Origin: DATGEP01 sp035310125 | GTDB taxonomy: Bacteria > Chloroflexota > Ktedonobacteria > Ktedonobacterales > JADMIN01 | Direction of reading: 5' to 3' | Assembly (NCBI GenBank): GCA_035310125.1 | Contig: DATGEP010000325.1 | Coordinates: 1 to 29,684 of the forward strand | DNA length: 29,684 nt | In this document: positions 21,989 through 29,684 of the stretch, piece by piece | How the letters are laid out: each line of letters starts with the position of its first letter | Numbering within the stretch: position 1 is the first letter of the stretch | Program-made: the position numbers and the translations under genes | Notes under the pieces: generated by a model | Seen by the model: the letters and a program-made list of their open reading frames with translations, nothing else | Databases searched by the model: none | Told to the model about the DNA's origin: nothing

Positions 21989-23515
21989 ATGACCGATTAT
22001 GAGCGGCCTTTTGAGCGGGATTCCGTACATTCAAGCCACAACCTGGCGCTGCCGGGTGCCGCATCATCGCAATCCGGCCCCGACTGGACATCTTCGGGAG
22101 ACGCGACACAGTCGTGGCGCCATGACCTCGTACGCTGGCTGGTGTCGCTCAATCCTGGGCGCACACCGCGTGAATACGAGAAAGCCATCAGCTACTTCTT
22201 CGAGACGCCAGGCGTGCCGCAGCATCTCGATGAGCTCACGTTCGATCTCCTGCTGGCATATCGCGGTGCGCTGGCTCTGCGAGCGACGCCGCACGAGCAG
22301 CGGGCGTACACACCGTCATCGGGAGACAGTAGCCCGCGCTTGCCCGCACCTATAGCAGGCTCTCTTGAAGGCGACGGCTCAGAGCCACTTGACGACCAAG
22401 CCACGCAGTCAAGCGTGCCCCCACCACTAGCGCCGGCAACAGTGAATGTGCGACTGACCGCCCTTCGGCAATTTCTCGTGTACTGCTCGCTATCCGGCGC
22501 GCTGCCGCATCTATCGCCCGACCGCATCCGCGCCGCGCTCCGGCGCCTGTCTATCGAGCGGCGCAGGCCATATCAAATACTCGCCGAACAGGAGTGGGAT
22601 CAGTTCCTCAAGGCCGCCGCGCTGCCGCGCCGAGCGCAACCCAGCACCACCGCACGCGACCTGGCGCAAGATGAGGATGCGTTGGGTGATGCCGTTCGCG
22701 CCGAACCCGACGGAGCGTTGCCTGCTCCACCCCCGGTCGTGCTCCCGAAATCGCGGTCCGGGCTCACGGGCGAGCGGACCGCTGAGCGCGACTATGCCCT
22801 GATCGCGCTTGCGCTTGCCACCGGCCTGCGGGCCATCGAGCTGGCGGGCCTGGACCTAGGCGACCTTGCTCGCGAGTGGAGCAACGGCGAGGAGGAATGG
22901 TGGCTCATCCTGCCGGATGCGAAGACGAAAGGCCAACGCGGCGGCCGGACACTTCCACTGGCGCCATCGCTGGTCGAAACGATCCTGGCATATGTCAAAT
23001 CTACTGGGCGCCGCTGGGATGACGCGCGAGATCGGGCAACCCCGCTCTTTCTCTCGCAGACACGGCGCCTGGCGCTCCAGGCGAAGGGATCCTATCTCCG
23101 CCTCTCCGCTGCCCACATCCGCAGCATCGTGGATCGTGTGGAGACACAGTGGCTGGCGCTACGAACTGAACGAACCGACGGCGAGCGGAGCGGCCCCAAC
23201 TCTCTGCTCGCAGGCGAGACCCGCCAGATCTCGCCGCATGCGCTGCGTCACAGCACTGCCATCGCGCTGCTGGAGGGCAGCAACATCGCCGGTAGGCCAC
23301 CGGCGTCAGTGGAGCATGTACGCGGCTGGCTTGGGCACTTCGACATCCGAACAACGCAAGGCTACCTTGCGCATCTCGATGCGCGCCGCCACCGCCGCCC
23401 ATTCGCACTTACCCCCGGTGCGCCACCAAACGCTCAATCCGCCCACACAGCACCTACATCTCAATCTGACAGTGCGGCGTCACCTCATGGCGAGGAGGAT
23501 GAGCGCGGCATGTAA
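21989..23515 (+). CDS. Tyrosine recombinase/integrase with large inserts
   Basis: A 508-residue tyrosine recombinase. The N-terminal SAM-like DNA-binding domain (about 45-190) includes the typical FLVYCSLSGALPHLSPD segment but is split by a Pro/Ser/Gly-rich insert at about 103-150. The catalytic domain (about 195-470) has a second insert at about 212-265. It contains R281 (ATGLRAIELAGL), a Lys of DAKTKGQRGGRTLPL, H417 and R420 (PHALRHSTA), H450 (RGWLGHFDIRTTQGYL) and the nucleophile Y459, so it looks active. Xer recombinases are about 300 residues. No att repeat, cargo or excisionase was seen, so its role (Xer-like resolution or integration) is open. The ATG at 21989 lacks a strong ribosome binding site. 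The 3' end overlaps the convergent transporter gene by 31 nt. Confidence 0.88.
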   Translation: MTDYERPFERDSVHSSHNLALPGAASSQSGPDWTSSGDATQSWRHDLVRWLVSLNPGRTPREYEKAISYFFETPGVPQHLDELTFDLLLAYRGALALRATPHEQRAYTPSSGDSSPRLPAPIAGSLEGDGSEPLDDQATQSSVPPPLAPATVNVRLTALRQFLVYCSLSGALPHLSPDRIRAALRRLSIERRRPYQILAEQEWDQFLKAAALPRRAQPSTTARDLAQDEDALGDAVRAEPDGALPAPPPVVLPKSRSGLTGERTAERDYALIALALATGLRAIELAGLDLGDLAREWSNGEEEWWLILPDAKTKGQRGGRTLPLAPSLVETILAYVKSTGRRWDDARDRATPLFLSQTRRLALQAKGSYLRLSAAHIRSIVDRVETQWLALRTERTDGERSGPNSLLAGETRQISPHALRHSTAIALLEGSNIAGRPPASVEHVRGWLGHFDIRTTQGYLAHLDARRHRRPFALTPGAPPNAQSAHTAPTSQSDSAASPHGEEDERGM

Positions 23516-24456
23516 CGGCCCAGCCAGCGGCGCAGCCGAGGTGTTGCCGTCTGGCGCCGAGGAAAATGACCTCCTGCCGGCAGGAGCGTCGCGCCAATAA
23601 TGATAACGCCGCCGATGAGTGTGCGGCTCGCCGGAATCTCACCCAGTAGCACGAAGGCGAACAAGATACCCCAGACTGGTTCGAGCGCGGCAAACAGGCT
23701 CGCCAGTTGGGCAGTCACCCCACGCATCGCCTCGATGAAGAGCGTGTGAGCGAGCGCGGTACAGACCACGCCCAGCGCAAGGAGAATCGCCAGGTCACGG
23801 AGCGTGAAGAGGCCACGGAGCGGCACGATGAGGAGCGTTGGCAGCAGCACCAGCGCCGCGACGCCATCCTGATAGAGACTGATGACGAGGCTCGGATAGC
23901 TGCGCCCAAGCCACCGATTTGTTACCGAGAGCAGCGCGAAGCTCGCACCAGCCAGGATCCCCCAGCACACGCCCGCGGTCGTGGAGTTGGCAAGAGAGAG
24001 AGATGGGACGAGCAAGACGACGCCGGGCAGCACGAGCAGCGCCGCGAGCACTTGAAGCGCGTTCGCATGCCGCTTGAGCACCAGCGGTTCCAGAGTCGCT
24101 GTGAAGAGGGGAAACGTCGAAAACGACAGCAATCCAATGGCAACACTCGAAACGGCGATAGACTGAAAGAATGCCGTCCAGTGGACCGCCAGCAAAACAC
24201 CCTGGGCCAGCAGCACTCTCAAATGGTGGGCGCTCCGGCTGCGTAGCGGCAATCGGAGCACACGCACGGCGACGAGGAGCGCAACCCCTGCGAAGACAAC
24301 CCTGCCCAGGACGATCAGTGGAGCGGGAAGCCCAGAGAGCTTCCCCAGTACGCCTGCCAGCCCAAAGAAGAGGACCGCGAGATTGGCTAACACTCCCCCT
24401 CGCCGGCTTGATGACGTGTTCTTCGCGGATGTCACCAGACGCGCCCCCCCCGACAT
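23485..24456 (-). CDS. EamA/DMT-family transporter
   Basis: About 323 residues with ten predicted membrane helices in two EamA halves (for example LFFGLAGVLGKLSGLPAPLIVLGRVVFAG and later LASLFAALEPVWGILFAFVLLGE, the second-half signature). Drug/metabolite transporters of this kind export or import small solutes; the substrate is unknown. It is the last gene of the minus-strand purine-catabolism operon, close behind the DUF3830 gene, which suggests transport of a purine, ureide or related intermediate (inference). The ATG at 24456 is chosen; in-frame TTG/GTG codons at 24474-24477 are possible. Confidence 0.85.
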   Translation of the reverse strand: MSGGARLVTSAKNTSSSRRGGVLANLAVLFFGLAGVLGKLSGLPAPLIVLGRVVFAGVALLVAVRVLRLPLRSRSAHHLRVLLAQGVLLAVHWTAFFQSIAVSSVAIGLLSFSTFPLFTATLEPLVLKRHANALQVLAALLVLPGVVLLVPSLSLANSTTAGVCWGILAGASFALLSVTNRWLGRSYPSLVISLYQDGVAALVLLPTLLIVPLRGLFTLRDLAILLALGVVCTALAHTLFIEAMRGVTAQLASLFAALEPVWGILFAFVLLGEIPASRTLIGGVIIIGATLLPAGGHFPRRQTATPRLRRWLGRYMPRSSSSP

Positions 24457-24483
24457 GTCAGTGCTTTCGAGCACCAAAGGCTG

Positions 24484-24897
24484 TTACATCGCCTCGAAGA
24501 GGATATCTTGCGCGCCCTCCCAAAGCACCGTGCGGCCCAGCTCGCGAAGATGCTCGCGACCCTCGATCACCGTTAGAAAGTGATTCCCCGCCAGTTGACC
24601 GAGCTTACTGGAAAAGCTCGCGGCGCCGTACGGGAACAGAATTTCGGTTTCACTAAAGCCGCCCGGATAAAAGAGGATCTCGCCCGGAGCGGGGTGACTG
24701 GTATGGTTCTCATAACTGACGCCCAGGTTGAAATCTCCCAGCGGTATCCAGCACGCTTCGCCACTCCAACGAGCATGAATGATCTTCTGACGGTAGGGCA
24801 GCAGCTTCGTAAACGCGGCGCACGTCGCTGGTGCGTCGGTATCCTCCAGGCGTGCCGTGAAGGTAAATGGTCCCGCTGTAATTCGGAGCTGACTCAC
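24484..24897 (-). CDS. DUF3830 family protein (cyclophilin-like fold)
   Basis: A 137-residue protein that I recognise as DUF3830, a family with a cyclophilin-like fold and no established reaction. Recognisable parts: LRITAGPFTFTARLEDTDAPATCAAFTKLLPY at the N-terminus, then HARWSGEACWIPL, a Gly/Pro-containing PGEILFYPGG and a Phe/Gly-rich FPYGAASFSSKLGQLAGNHF. The GTG at 24897 has GGAGGA 7 nt upstream. It lies 52 nt after the molybdopterin subunit gene and just before the transporter gene, so it belongs to the purine-catabolism operon, where it may handle a ring-opened or cyclic amide substrate (inference). Confidence 0.75.
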   Translation of the reverse strand: MSQLRITAGPFTFTARLEDTDAPATCAAFTKLLPYRQKIIHARWSGEACWIPLGDFNLGVSYENHTSHPAPGEILFYPGGFSETEILFPYGAASFSSKLGQLAGNHFLTVIEGREHLRELGRTVLWEGAQDILFEAM

Positions 24898-24949
24898 GCG
24901 TACTCCTCCATTTGCTGTGGCCGCCTTGGGCGTCCTCACACTATGGACC

Positions 24950-27127
24950 CTAAGCCGTGGTGTCCGGCTTTGACTCTAGCGCCGCGAGCACCCGCTCGGC
25001 GGTCATCGGTAACTGGGTCAGCCAGACGCCGGTCGCATCATGTATGGCGGCGGCGACCGCGGGCGCGAACGGCACCAGCGGCATTTCGGCGACGCCGCGC
25101 GCGCCAAATGGACCGATCGGATCAGCCAGCTCCAACACGATGGGTACGATGTCGGGTGGCATGTCGATCACCGTCGGCAGCAAATACGTGCTGAAGTGAG
25201 GCGTCAGCACGCGGCCATCGCGCACCTGGAAGTTTTCCAGCAGCGTGTAGCCCAGCGCTTGCGCGATGCAGCCTTCGATTTGTCCCTCCACCTGTTGCAG
25301 GTTGATCGCCCGGCCCACGTCGTGAACGCTGACGACAGATAGAACCCGCACTTGCCCAGTGAGCGTGTTTACCTCTACCTCCACGGCCTGAGCCGCGTAC
25401 CCGTAGCAGTAATTTGGACGTCCGGCGCCAGTGTCCGGATCAAGCACGGTTGTGGTCGGCGGCCGGTACTGAACAGTCGCTTCAGCGAACTCCCGCTCCT
25501 GCTCACTCCACTTCGCCCGTGCCTCTAGCGCCGCATCGTGTACAGCGCGACCGCCCATGAACGTCATGCGTGAAGCGGAGGCGCTCCCCGCGTTTGGCGC
25601 TTCCGCGCTGCTCTCCGCAATGAGACTCACCTGTTCCAACGCGATACCCAACGTCTCGGCGGCGATCTGGCGCAGCGCGAGATGCGCTCCCTGGCCCACA
25701 TCTGCCGCGCCAATGCGCAGCACTGCCCGCTCCAGCTCGGACCGGCCATAGATTTCGACCGTCGCAGTGGACTGCTCCGGGTAGCCAAACGAATAGCCAA
25801 CGTTCTTGATGCCGCAAGCGATGGCAACGCCGCGCCGCAAGTATTCCGCCCCGCGTGATCGCTCCTGGTTGCCGCCCAGGCGCTCTCGCATTTCGCGCGC
25901 ACAGCGTTCCAGCACTGGCAGAGCGCTGACCCCTTCCGGCAGCGCCGAACCGGTTGGCTCGATATCGCCCTCGCGGTAGATATTGCGGCGACGCAGCTCG
26001 GTCGGGTCCATGTGGAGCGCATGTGCCAGCCGCGTCACCATGATCTCCGCCGCGAATTGCGCCTGCGGCGCGCCAAACCCCCGGAAGGCACCGCATGGGA
26101 TGTTGTTGGTATAGACGGCGTACCCATCAACCGAAACATTGGGAATCTCGTAGCAGCCGGTTGCGAAGAGGGTTGCGACCTTGGTGACTTCCACGCTCGT
26201 CGAGGCGTAGGCGCCGCCGTCGGCGAGCACTTCGGCTTCAACGGCGGTTATCTTGCCATCGCGGGTCGCTCCCCACCTGCACTGAATGGTCATCGGGTGG
26301 CGTTTGTGATGCGCGATCATGGACTCCTCACGGGTCCACTGCATCGCAACGGGCCTGCGTAGCTTCCATGCGGCCAGTGCGAGAAGATGCTGAATGGAGA
26401 GGTCTTCACGACCTCCGAAGGCGCCGCCGATGGCCGCATAGCGCACGACGACCTGATCCACCGGAAGCTGGAGCATTTCGGCGATCTGCCGCCGATCCTC
26501 ATGGAGCCACTGGCCCGCGGTCTCAATCACCACCCGCCCGGCGTCGTCCAGGTAGGCAATGCCTGCCTCCGGCTGCAAGAACGCATGCTCCTGCCAGGAC
26601 GTGCTGAACACGTCTTCCAGGACGACGTCAGCGGCGGCAAACGCGCCCGCTGCATTACCCCGCCGTATGGGAACGTGGAGAAGGATATTCGACGTAAGCT
26701 CACTGTGGACAAGCGGCGCACCGGGCGTGAGGGCCGCGCGCGGATCGGTGAGCGACGGCAGATCGTCATACTCAACGGCCACCAGCTTTGCACCCTGCTG
26801 GGCAGCTTCTTTTGTTTCCGCGACCACCAACGCAACTTTGTCGCCCTCAAACCGCACCTCATTCTCGCAGAGCGCTGGCTGATCGGCGTCAATCAAACCA
26901 TAGGCGTTGTATGGCACATCGGCAGCAGTGAGGACCGCGACGACGCCGGGATGCGCCAGCGCCGCGCTCGTGTCGAGGGAAAGAATGCGGGCATGCGGGC
27001 GGTGCGCGAAAACGACCTGGAGCAGGAGCATGCCCGGCCTGATGAGATCGGCGGGATATTGCGCCGCGCCAGAGACTTTCGCGGGAGCATCGGGACGCGG
27101 CAACGAGGCGCCAAGGATCGTCGTCAT
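24950..27127 (-). CDS. Xanthine dehydrogenase family, molybdopterin-binding subunit
   Basis: A 725-residue large subunit of a molybdenum hydroxylase. Visible: the N-terminal PRPDAPAKVSGAAQYPADL, the GGAFGGRE motif (234-241), the substrate-pocket Arg in CGAFRGFGAPQ (R349), a Gln in the position often held by Glu (HAFLQPEAG, Q185), and the catalytic Glu near the C-terminus in GARGVAEMP (E681). It binds the Mo-pterin and oxidises the substrate with water; electrons pass to the fused Fe-S/FAD subunit encoded immediately upstream (ATGA overlap of 4 nt). The neighbouring allantoinase supports a purine substrate such as hypoxanthine or xanthine, but aldehyde or other heterocycle oxidation is not excluded. 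Confidence 0.92.
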   Translation of the reverse strand: MTTILGASLPRPDAPAKVSGAAQYPADLIRPGMLLLQVVFAHRPHARILSLDTSAALAHPGVVAVLTAADVPYNAYGLIDADQPALCENEVRFEGDKVALVVAETKEAAQQGAKLVAVEYDDLPSLTDPRAALTPGAPLVHSELTSNILLHVPIRRGNAAGAFAAADVVLEDVFSTSWQEHAFLQPEAGIAYLDDAGRVVIETAGQWLHEDRRQIAEMLQLPVDQVVVRYAAIGGAFGGREDLSIQHLLALAAWKLRRPVAMQWTREESMIAHHKRHPMTIQCRWGATRDGKITAVEAEVLADGGAYASTSVEVTKVATLFATGCYEIPNVSVDGYAVYTNNIPCGAFRGFGAPQAQFAAEIMVTRLAHALHMDPTELRRRNIYREGDIEPTGSALPEGVSALPVLERCAREMRERLGGNQERSRGAEYLRRGVAIACGIKNVGYSFGYPEQSTATVEIYGRSELERAVLRIGAADVGQGAHLALRQIAAETLGIALEQVSLIAESSAEAPNAGSASASRMTFMGGRAVHDAALEARAKWSEQEREFAEATVQYRPPTTTVLDPDTGAGRPNYCYGYAAQAVEVEVNTLTGQVRVLSVVSVHDVGRAINLQQVEGQIEGCIAQALGYTLLENFQVRDGRVLTPHFSTYLLPTVIDMPPDIVPIVLELADPIGPFGARGVAEMPLVPFAPAVAAAIHDATGVWLTQLPMTAERVLAALESKPDTTA

Positions 27128-28509
27128 TTCGCTCCTCCCGCTACGTGAACCGCATCGAGAATCTTGCGATAGCCAGTACAGCGACAGATATTGCCACTCA
27201 GCGCAGCCCGAATTTGGTCAGTGCTAGGATGCGACCGTTCGTCGAGCAGCTTCGCACCTGCCATGAGCATACCAGGAATGCAGAAGCCGCACTGTACCGC
27301 ACCGCACTCGACAAATGCTTGCTGGAGAGGATGTAGCTGCATGTCAGACCCTAGCCCTTCGATGGTGGTGACGGTGCCGCCGTGAGCTTGCGCCGCAGGA
27401 ACCAGGCATGACATGACAGCCTGCCCATTCAGCCAAACGGTGCACGCGCCACACTCGCCCTCCGCGCAGCCTTCCTTTGTGCCGGTCAGCTCGGCGTCCT
27501 CACGGAGCGCATCGAGCAGCGTCTTCCTGAGAACACCACGAAGCTGATAGGGTTTGCCGTTGATCGTGGTTCGGACGACATCTTTCAGTGGCTCATTGCG
27601 CAAAGCTGTGGCGGATGTCTCCAGCAAGATGGGCCGCTCAACCCACTGATCCGCCTGCGTGTTCGTGGCGATGCACTTCAGTCCATGGGCCACCAGCGCC
27701 CGCACCGTGGCGCGCCGGTAGGTCGCCGTGCCGCGCAAATCATCTATTGGGCTGGCGTCTCCGGCGGCAAGCTCCCCAGCGCTGCCGCATGTTCTCTCGT
27801 CGAGCCGGTTGCCGCGCAAGAACTGTTCGACGCTTCCCGCGCGAATGACCGTCGGCGCAACGCAGCCAAGCGCGACGCGCGCATCCGCCACGACATCGCC
27901 TTCCAGCGTTACCACCATCGCGACATTGATGACCGAGATCGCCTGTGCGCCGCGCAACCCAAGCTTGAGAAAGATACCGCGCTGATTTTCGCGCATGGCG
28001 GGAATGCGAATCTCACGCAGCAGCTCGTCCCGCAGCAGCGCGGTGCGACGGAGGCCGGTGTAAAATGCGCTGAGTGGCAGCACGCGCTCGCCCCTCACAC
28101 TGCGCAGGACAAGCTCGGCATCCAACGCGAGCAGTGGAGCGATCGTATCGTTGGCGGGAGACGCAGTCACGAGGTTGCCGGCTACCGTCGCGCGCGTGCG
28201 AATTTGCGGCGCTCCGACCTCCTGGCAGGCTTGCGCCAGCGGCAGCGCATGCTCGACACAGCTACGGGAAGCGATGATATCGTTATGCGTCGCCAGTGCG
28301 CCAATGTAAACAATGCCGTCAGCTTCGCGTACATACTTCAAATTTGGTATAGCCGTCACGTCGAGCAGCGTCGTGGTCGGCTTGATGCCCCGTTGCAGCT
28401 CTACCAACACATCGGTGCCTCCCGCGACGAGGCGAGCGTCACCGCCATGCACACTCAACTGGTCGAGCAGCTCGTCCAGGCCGTCAGGACGCAGATATAT
28501 TTGCCACAT
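27124..28509 (-). CDS. Fused FAD-binding and 2Fe-2S subunit of the xanthine dehydrogenase family enzyme
   Basis: A 461-residue fusion. Residues 1-290 are the FAD-binding subunit (LVAGGTDVLV at 27-36; AGNLVTASPANDTIAPLLALDA at 110-131). Residues 305-461 are the two-cluster iron-sulfur subunit. One cluster uses C348, C353, C356 and C368 (GCAEGECGACTVWLNGQAVMSC), the other C407, C410, C442 and C444 (QCGFCIPGM and ICRCTGY). It takes electrons from the molybdopterin subunit and passes them to an acceptor at FAD. The order FAD then Fe-S is the reverse of the usual XdhA order. The stop overlaps the start of the molybdopterin subunit (ATGA) and the gene begins 5 nt after the allantoinase stop, so all are one operon. 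Confidence 0.92.
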   Translation of the reverse strand: MWQIYLRPDGLDELLDQLSVHGGDARLVAGGTDVLVELQRGIKPTTTLLDVTAIPNLKYVREADGIVYIGALATHNDIIASRSCVEHALPLAQACQEVGAPQIRTRATVAGNLVTASPANDTIAPLLALDAELVLRSVRGERVLPLSAFYTGLRRTALLRDELLREIRIPAMRENQRGIFLKLGLRGAQAISVINVAMVVTLEGDVVADARVALGCVAPTVIRAGSVEQFLRGNRLDERTCGSAGELAAGDASPIDDLRGTATYRRATVRALVAHGLKCIATNTQADQWVERPILLETSATALRNEPLKDVVRTTINGKPYQLRGVLRKTLLDALREDAELTGTKEGCAEGECGACTVWLNGQAVMSCLVPAAQAHGGTVTTIEGLGSDMQLHPLQQAFVECGAVQCGFCIPGMLMAGAKLLDERSHPSTDQIRAALSGNICRCTGYRKILDAVHVAGGAK

Positions 28510-28514
28510 AGCGA

Positions 28515-29684
28515 CTACCTTCCTCGCTCGCGTTCGGTGTACCCTGGCCGCAGCAACCGCCCTCGCGCAGGGGACACGATGACGCCGTCACGGAAGATTG
28601 TGGCGCCGCGTAGCAGCGTGCGGACGATCTGGCCGCGCAACCGGCGGCCGACGAATGGGCTATGCTGATGGCGGTAGAGCAGGTCCGAGGAGTGTAGCAC
28701 GTCGCTGCGGCTGAGGTCAACGAGCGCCAGATCGGCATCAACGCCCGGCGCAATCGTCCCTTTCATCGAGGCGAACCCGTACCGAAGTGCGGGGTTGGCG
28801 CTCGTTACCGCGGCGAGCGCGGTAAGTGGTGCCTGCCGTTGCTCCCATCCCGCCGTCAGCAGCACCCGCAAAAGTGTCTGGCAGCCGGAGATGCCGCCCC
28901 AGACCGCGAAGAAATCCGGCTCCACTTTCATCTCTGGCGGCGAAGGCGAGTGATCTGAGGCCACAATCGGGATATCGCCCGCCATAAGGCACTCCCACAG
29001 CGCCGTTTGCTCCGTGGCGGAGCGGATGGGTGGCGCACACTTCGCGATGGCCCCGATTTGCTCTACGTCCTCGTCCGTCAGTGCGAGATAGTGTGGGCAC
29101 GTTTCGCAGGTTACATCTATGCCACGCTGCCTTGCCGCTGTCACAAGGGCCACGCCGCGCCCCGTACTGACATGGACAATGTGTAGCGCACATCTCGTCT
29201 CCTCAGCGAGCAAAATAGAACGCGAGATGGCCTCCACCTCAGCTATGGCTGGTCGCGAGGCGAGATAATCACGCACGCCGGTGCGACCCTCACGGCGCGC
29301 CCGCAGCGCCAGCGCCGACGTGATACCATCGTTTTCGGCGTGAACGGCGACGATGCGCCCAAGTGTCGCCGCTCGCCGCATGCCCTCGTAGAGCGTCAGG
29401 TCATCCACCGCCGGGAAATCCTCGATGCCGCTATTCGAGAGAAACGCTTTGAAACCCACGACACCACGCTCCGCCAGTTCGTCCATCTGCTCGATGCCTC
29501 CGGGAACCAGCCCGCCCCAGAAGGCGAAATCTACCTGTGAGGAGGTCTTCGCGGCGTCCAGTTTGAGATCGAAGCTGGCCGCGTCTACGGTTGGCGGGTG
29601 TGCGTTGAGCGGCATCTCGACGTAGGCGGTCGCACCACCTGCGGCCAGCGCGCGCGTTCCCGTCGCGAACCCCTCCCATTCGCT
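28515..29684 (-). CDS. allB: Allantoinase / cyclic amidohydrolase (5' end outside window)
   Basis: Partial at the N-terminus: the frame stays open to the window edge, with 389 residues visible of about 450. It belongs to the dihydroorotase/allantoinase branch of the amidohydrolases. Typical allantoinase signatures: EWEGFATGTRALAAGGAT...VEMPLNA, the carboxylated Lys of VVGFKAFLSNSG, His ligands in AVHAEND, HIVHVST and ETCPHYLALT, and the catalytic Asp in VASDHSPSPPEMK. It opens the hydantoin ring of allantoin to give allantoate. The first metal-binding HxH motif must lie upstream of the window. It is first of the visible genes of a tight operon with the xanthine dehydrogenase family enzyme, DUF3830 and the transporter, which fits purine degradation. 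A hydantoinase or dihydropyrimidinase activity is the main alternative. Confidence 0.9.
   Translation of the reverse strand, partial: SEWEGFATGTRALAAGGATAYVEMPLNAHPPTVDAASFDLKLDAAKTSSQVDFAFWGGLVPGGIEQMDELAERGVVGFKAFLSNSGIEDFPAVDDLTLYEGMRRAATLGRIVAVHAENDGITSALALRARREGRTGVRDYLASRPAIAEVEAISRSILLAEETRCALHIVHVSTGRGVALVTAARQRGIDVTCETCPHYLALTDEDVEQIGAIAKCAPPIRSATEQTALWECLMAGDIPIVASDHSPSPPEMKVEPDFFAVWGGISGCQTLLRVLLTAGWEQRQAPLTALAAVTSANPALRYGFASMKGTIAPGVDADLALVDLSRSDVLHSSDLLYRHQHSPFVGRRLRGQIVRTLLRGATIFRDGVIVSPARGRLLRPGYTERERGR

Overview
The window is a gene-dense, GC-rich (about 60 % by eye) bacterial chromosome segment with short intergenic gaps, frequent GTG starts and clear Shine-Dalgarno sites. 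I see no rRNA, tRNA, IS element or CRISPR array. The gene mix (NACHT-HEAT ATPase, two-hotdog acyl-ACP thioesterase, PduO-type adenosyltransferase, PD40/WD40-like propeller protein, DUF3830) would fit a Chloroflexota-like organism, perhaps Ktedonobacteria. That placement is a low-confidence inference from gene content only.

Layout. 1-2.0 kb: the 5' part of an SDR oxidoreductase and a cysteine desulfurase, both on the minus strand. 2.2-3.0 kb: a thioredoxin gene and a CsoR/FrmR-family (DUF156) repressor gene, with a promoter, a CsoR/CstR-type palindrome over the predicted transcription start, and a terminator after the second gene. 3.0-4.7 kb: phosphomannose isomerase, convergent with a MocA-like molybdenum cofactor nucleotidyltransferase. 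4.9-7.9 kb: a NadD/NMNAT-like nucleotidyltransferase, an unlisted 55-residue membrane protein, and a sigma-54 gene that carries a zinc-ribbon insertion and has a near-consensus -24/-12 element upstream. 7.9-12.3 kb: a membrane protein with a duplicated PH-like unit, a protein with an anti-sigma-like zinc motif, one membrane segment and a beta-propeller, and a phospholipase D family enzyme.

12.3-16.5 kb looks accessory. It has a membrane-anchored NACHT ATPase with C-terminal HEAT repeats, a strong hairpin terminator, an XRE-like regulator, a small Cys-rich protein with an excellent ribosome binding site, and a non-coding stretch with three identical 31-nt repeats. 16.5-19.9 kb: an MBL-fold hydrolase and glycogen branching enzyme, probably one operon. 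19.9-21.4 kb: a minus-strand pair, PduO-type cobalamin adenosyltransferase then acyl-ACP thioesterase. 21.6-23.5 kb: a single-domain response regulator and a tyrosine recombinase with large inserts.

23.5-29.7 kb is a minus-strand catabolic operon. In transcription order it holds allantoinase (5' end outside the window), a fused FAD/2Fe-2S subunit and the molybdopterin subunit of a xanthine dehydrogenase family enzyme, a DUF3830 protein and an EamA/DMT transporter. Gaps are from -4 to 52 nt. It fits purine or allantoin use. The MocA-like gene at 4.1-4.7 kb could supply the cytosine-dinucleotide cofactor for this hydroxylase, although it is unlinked.
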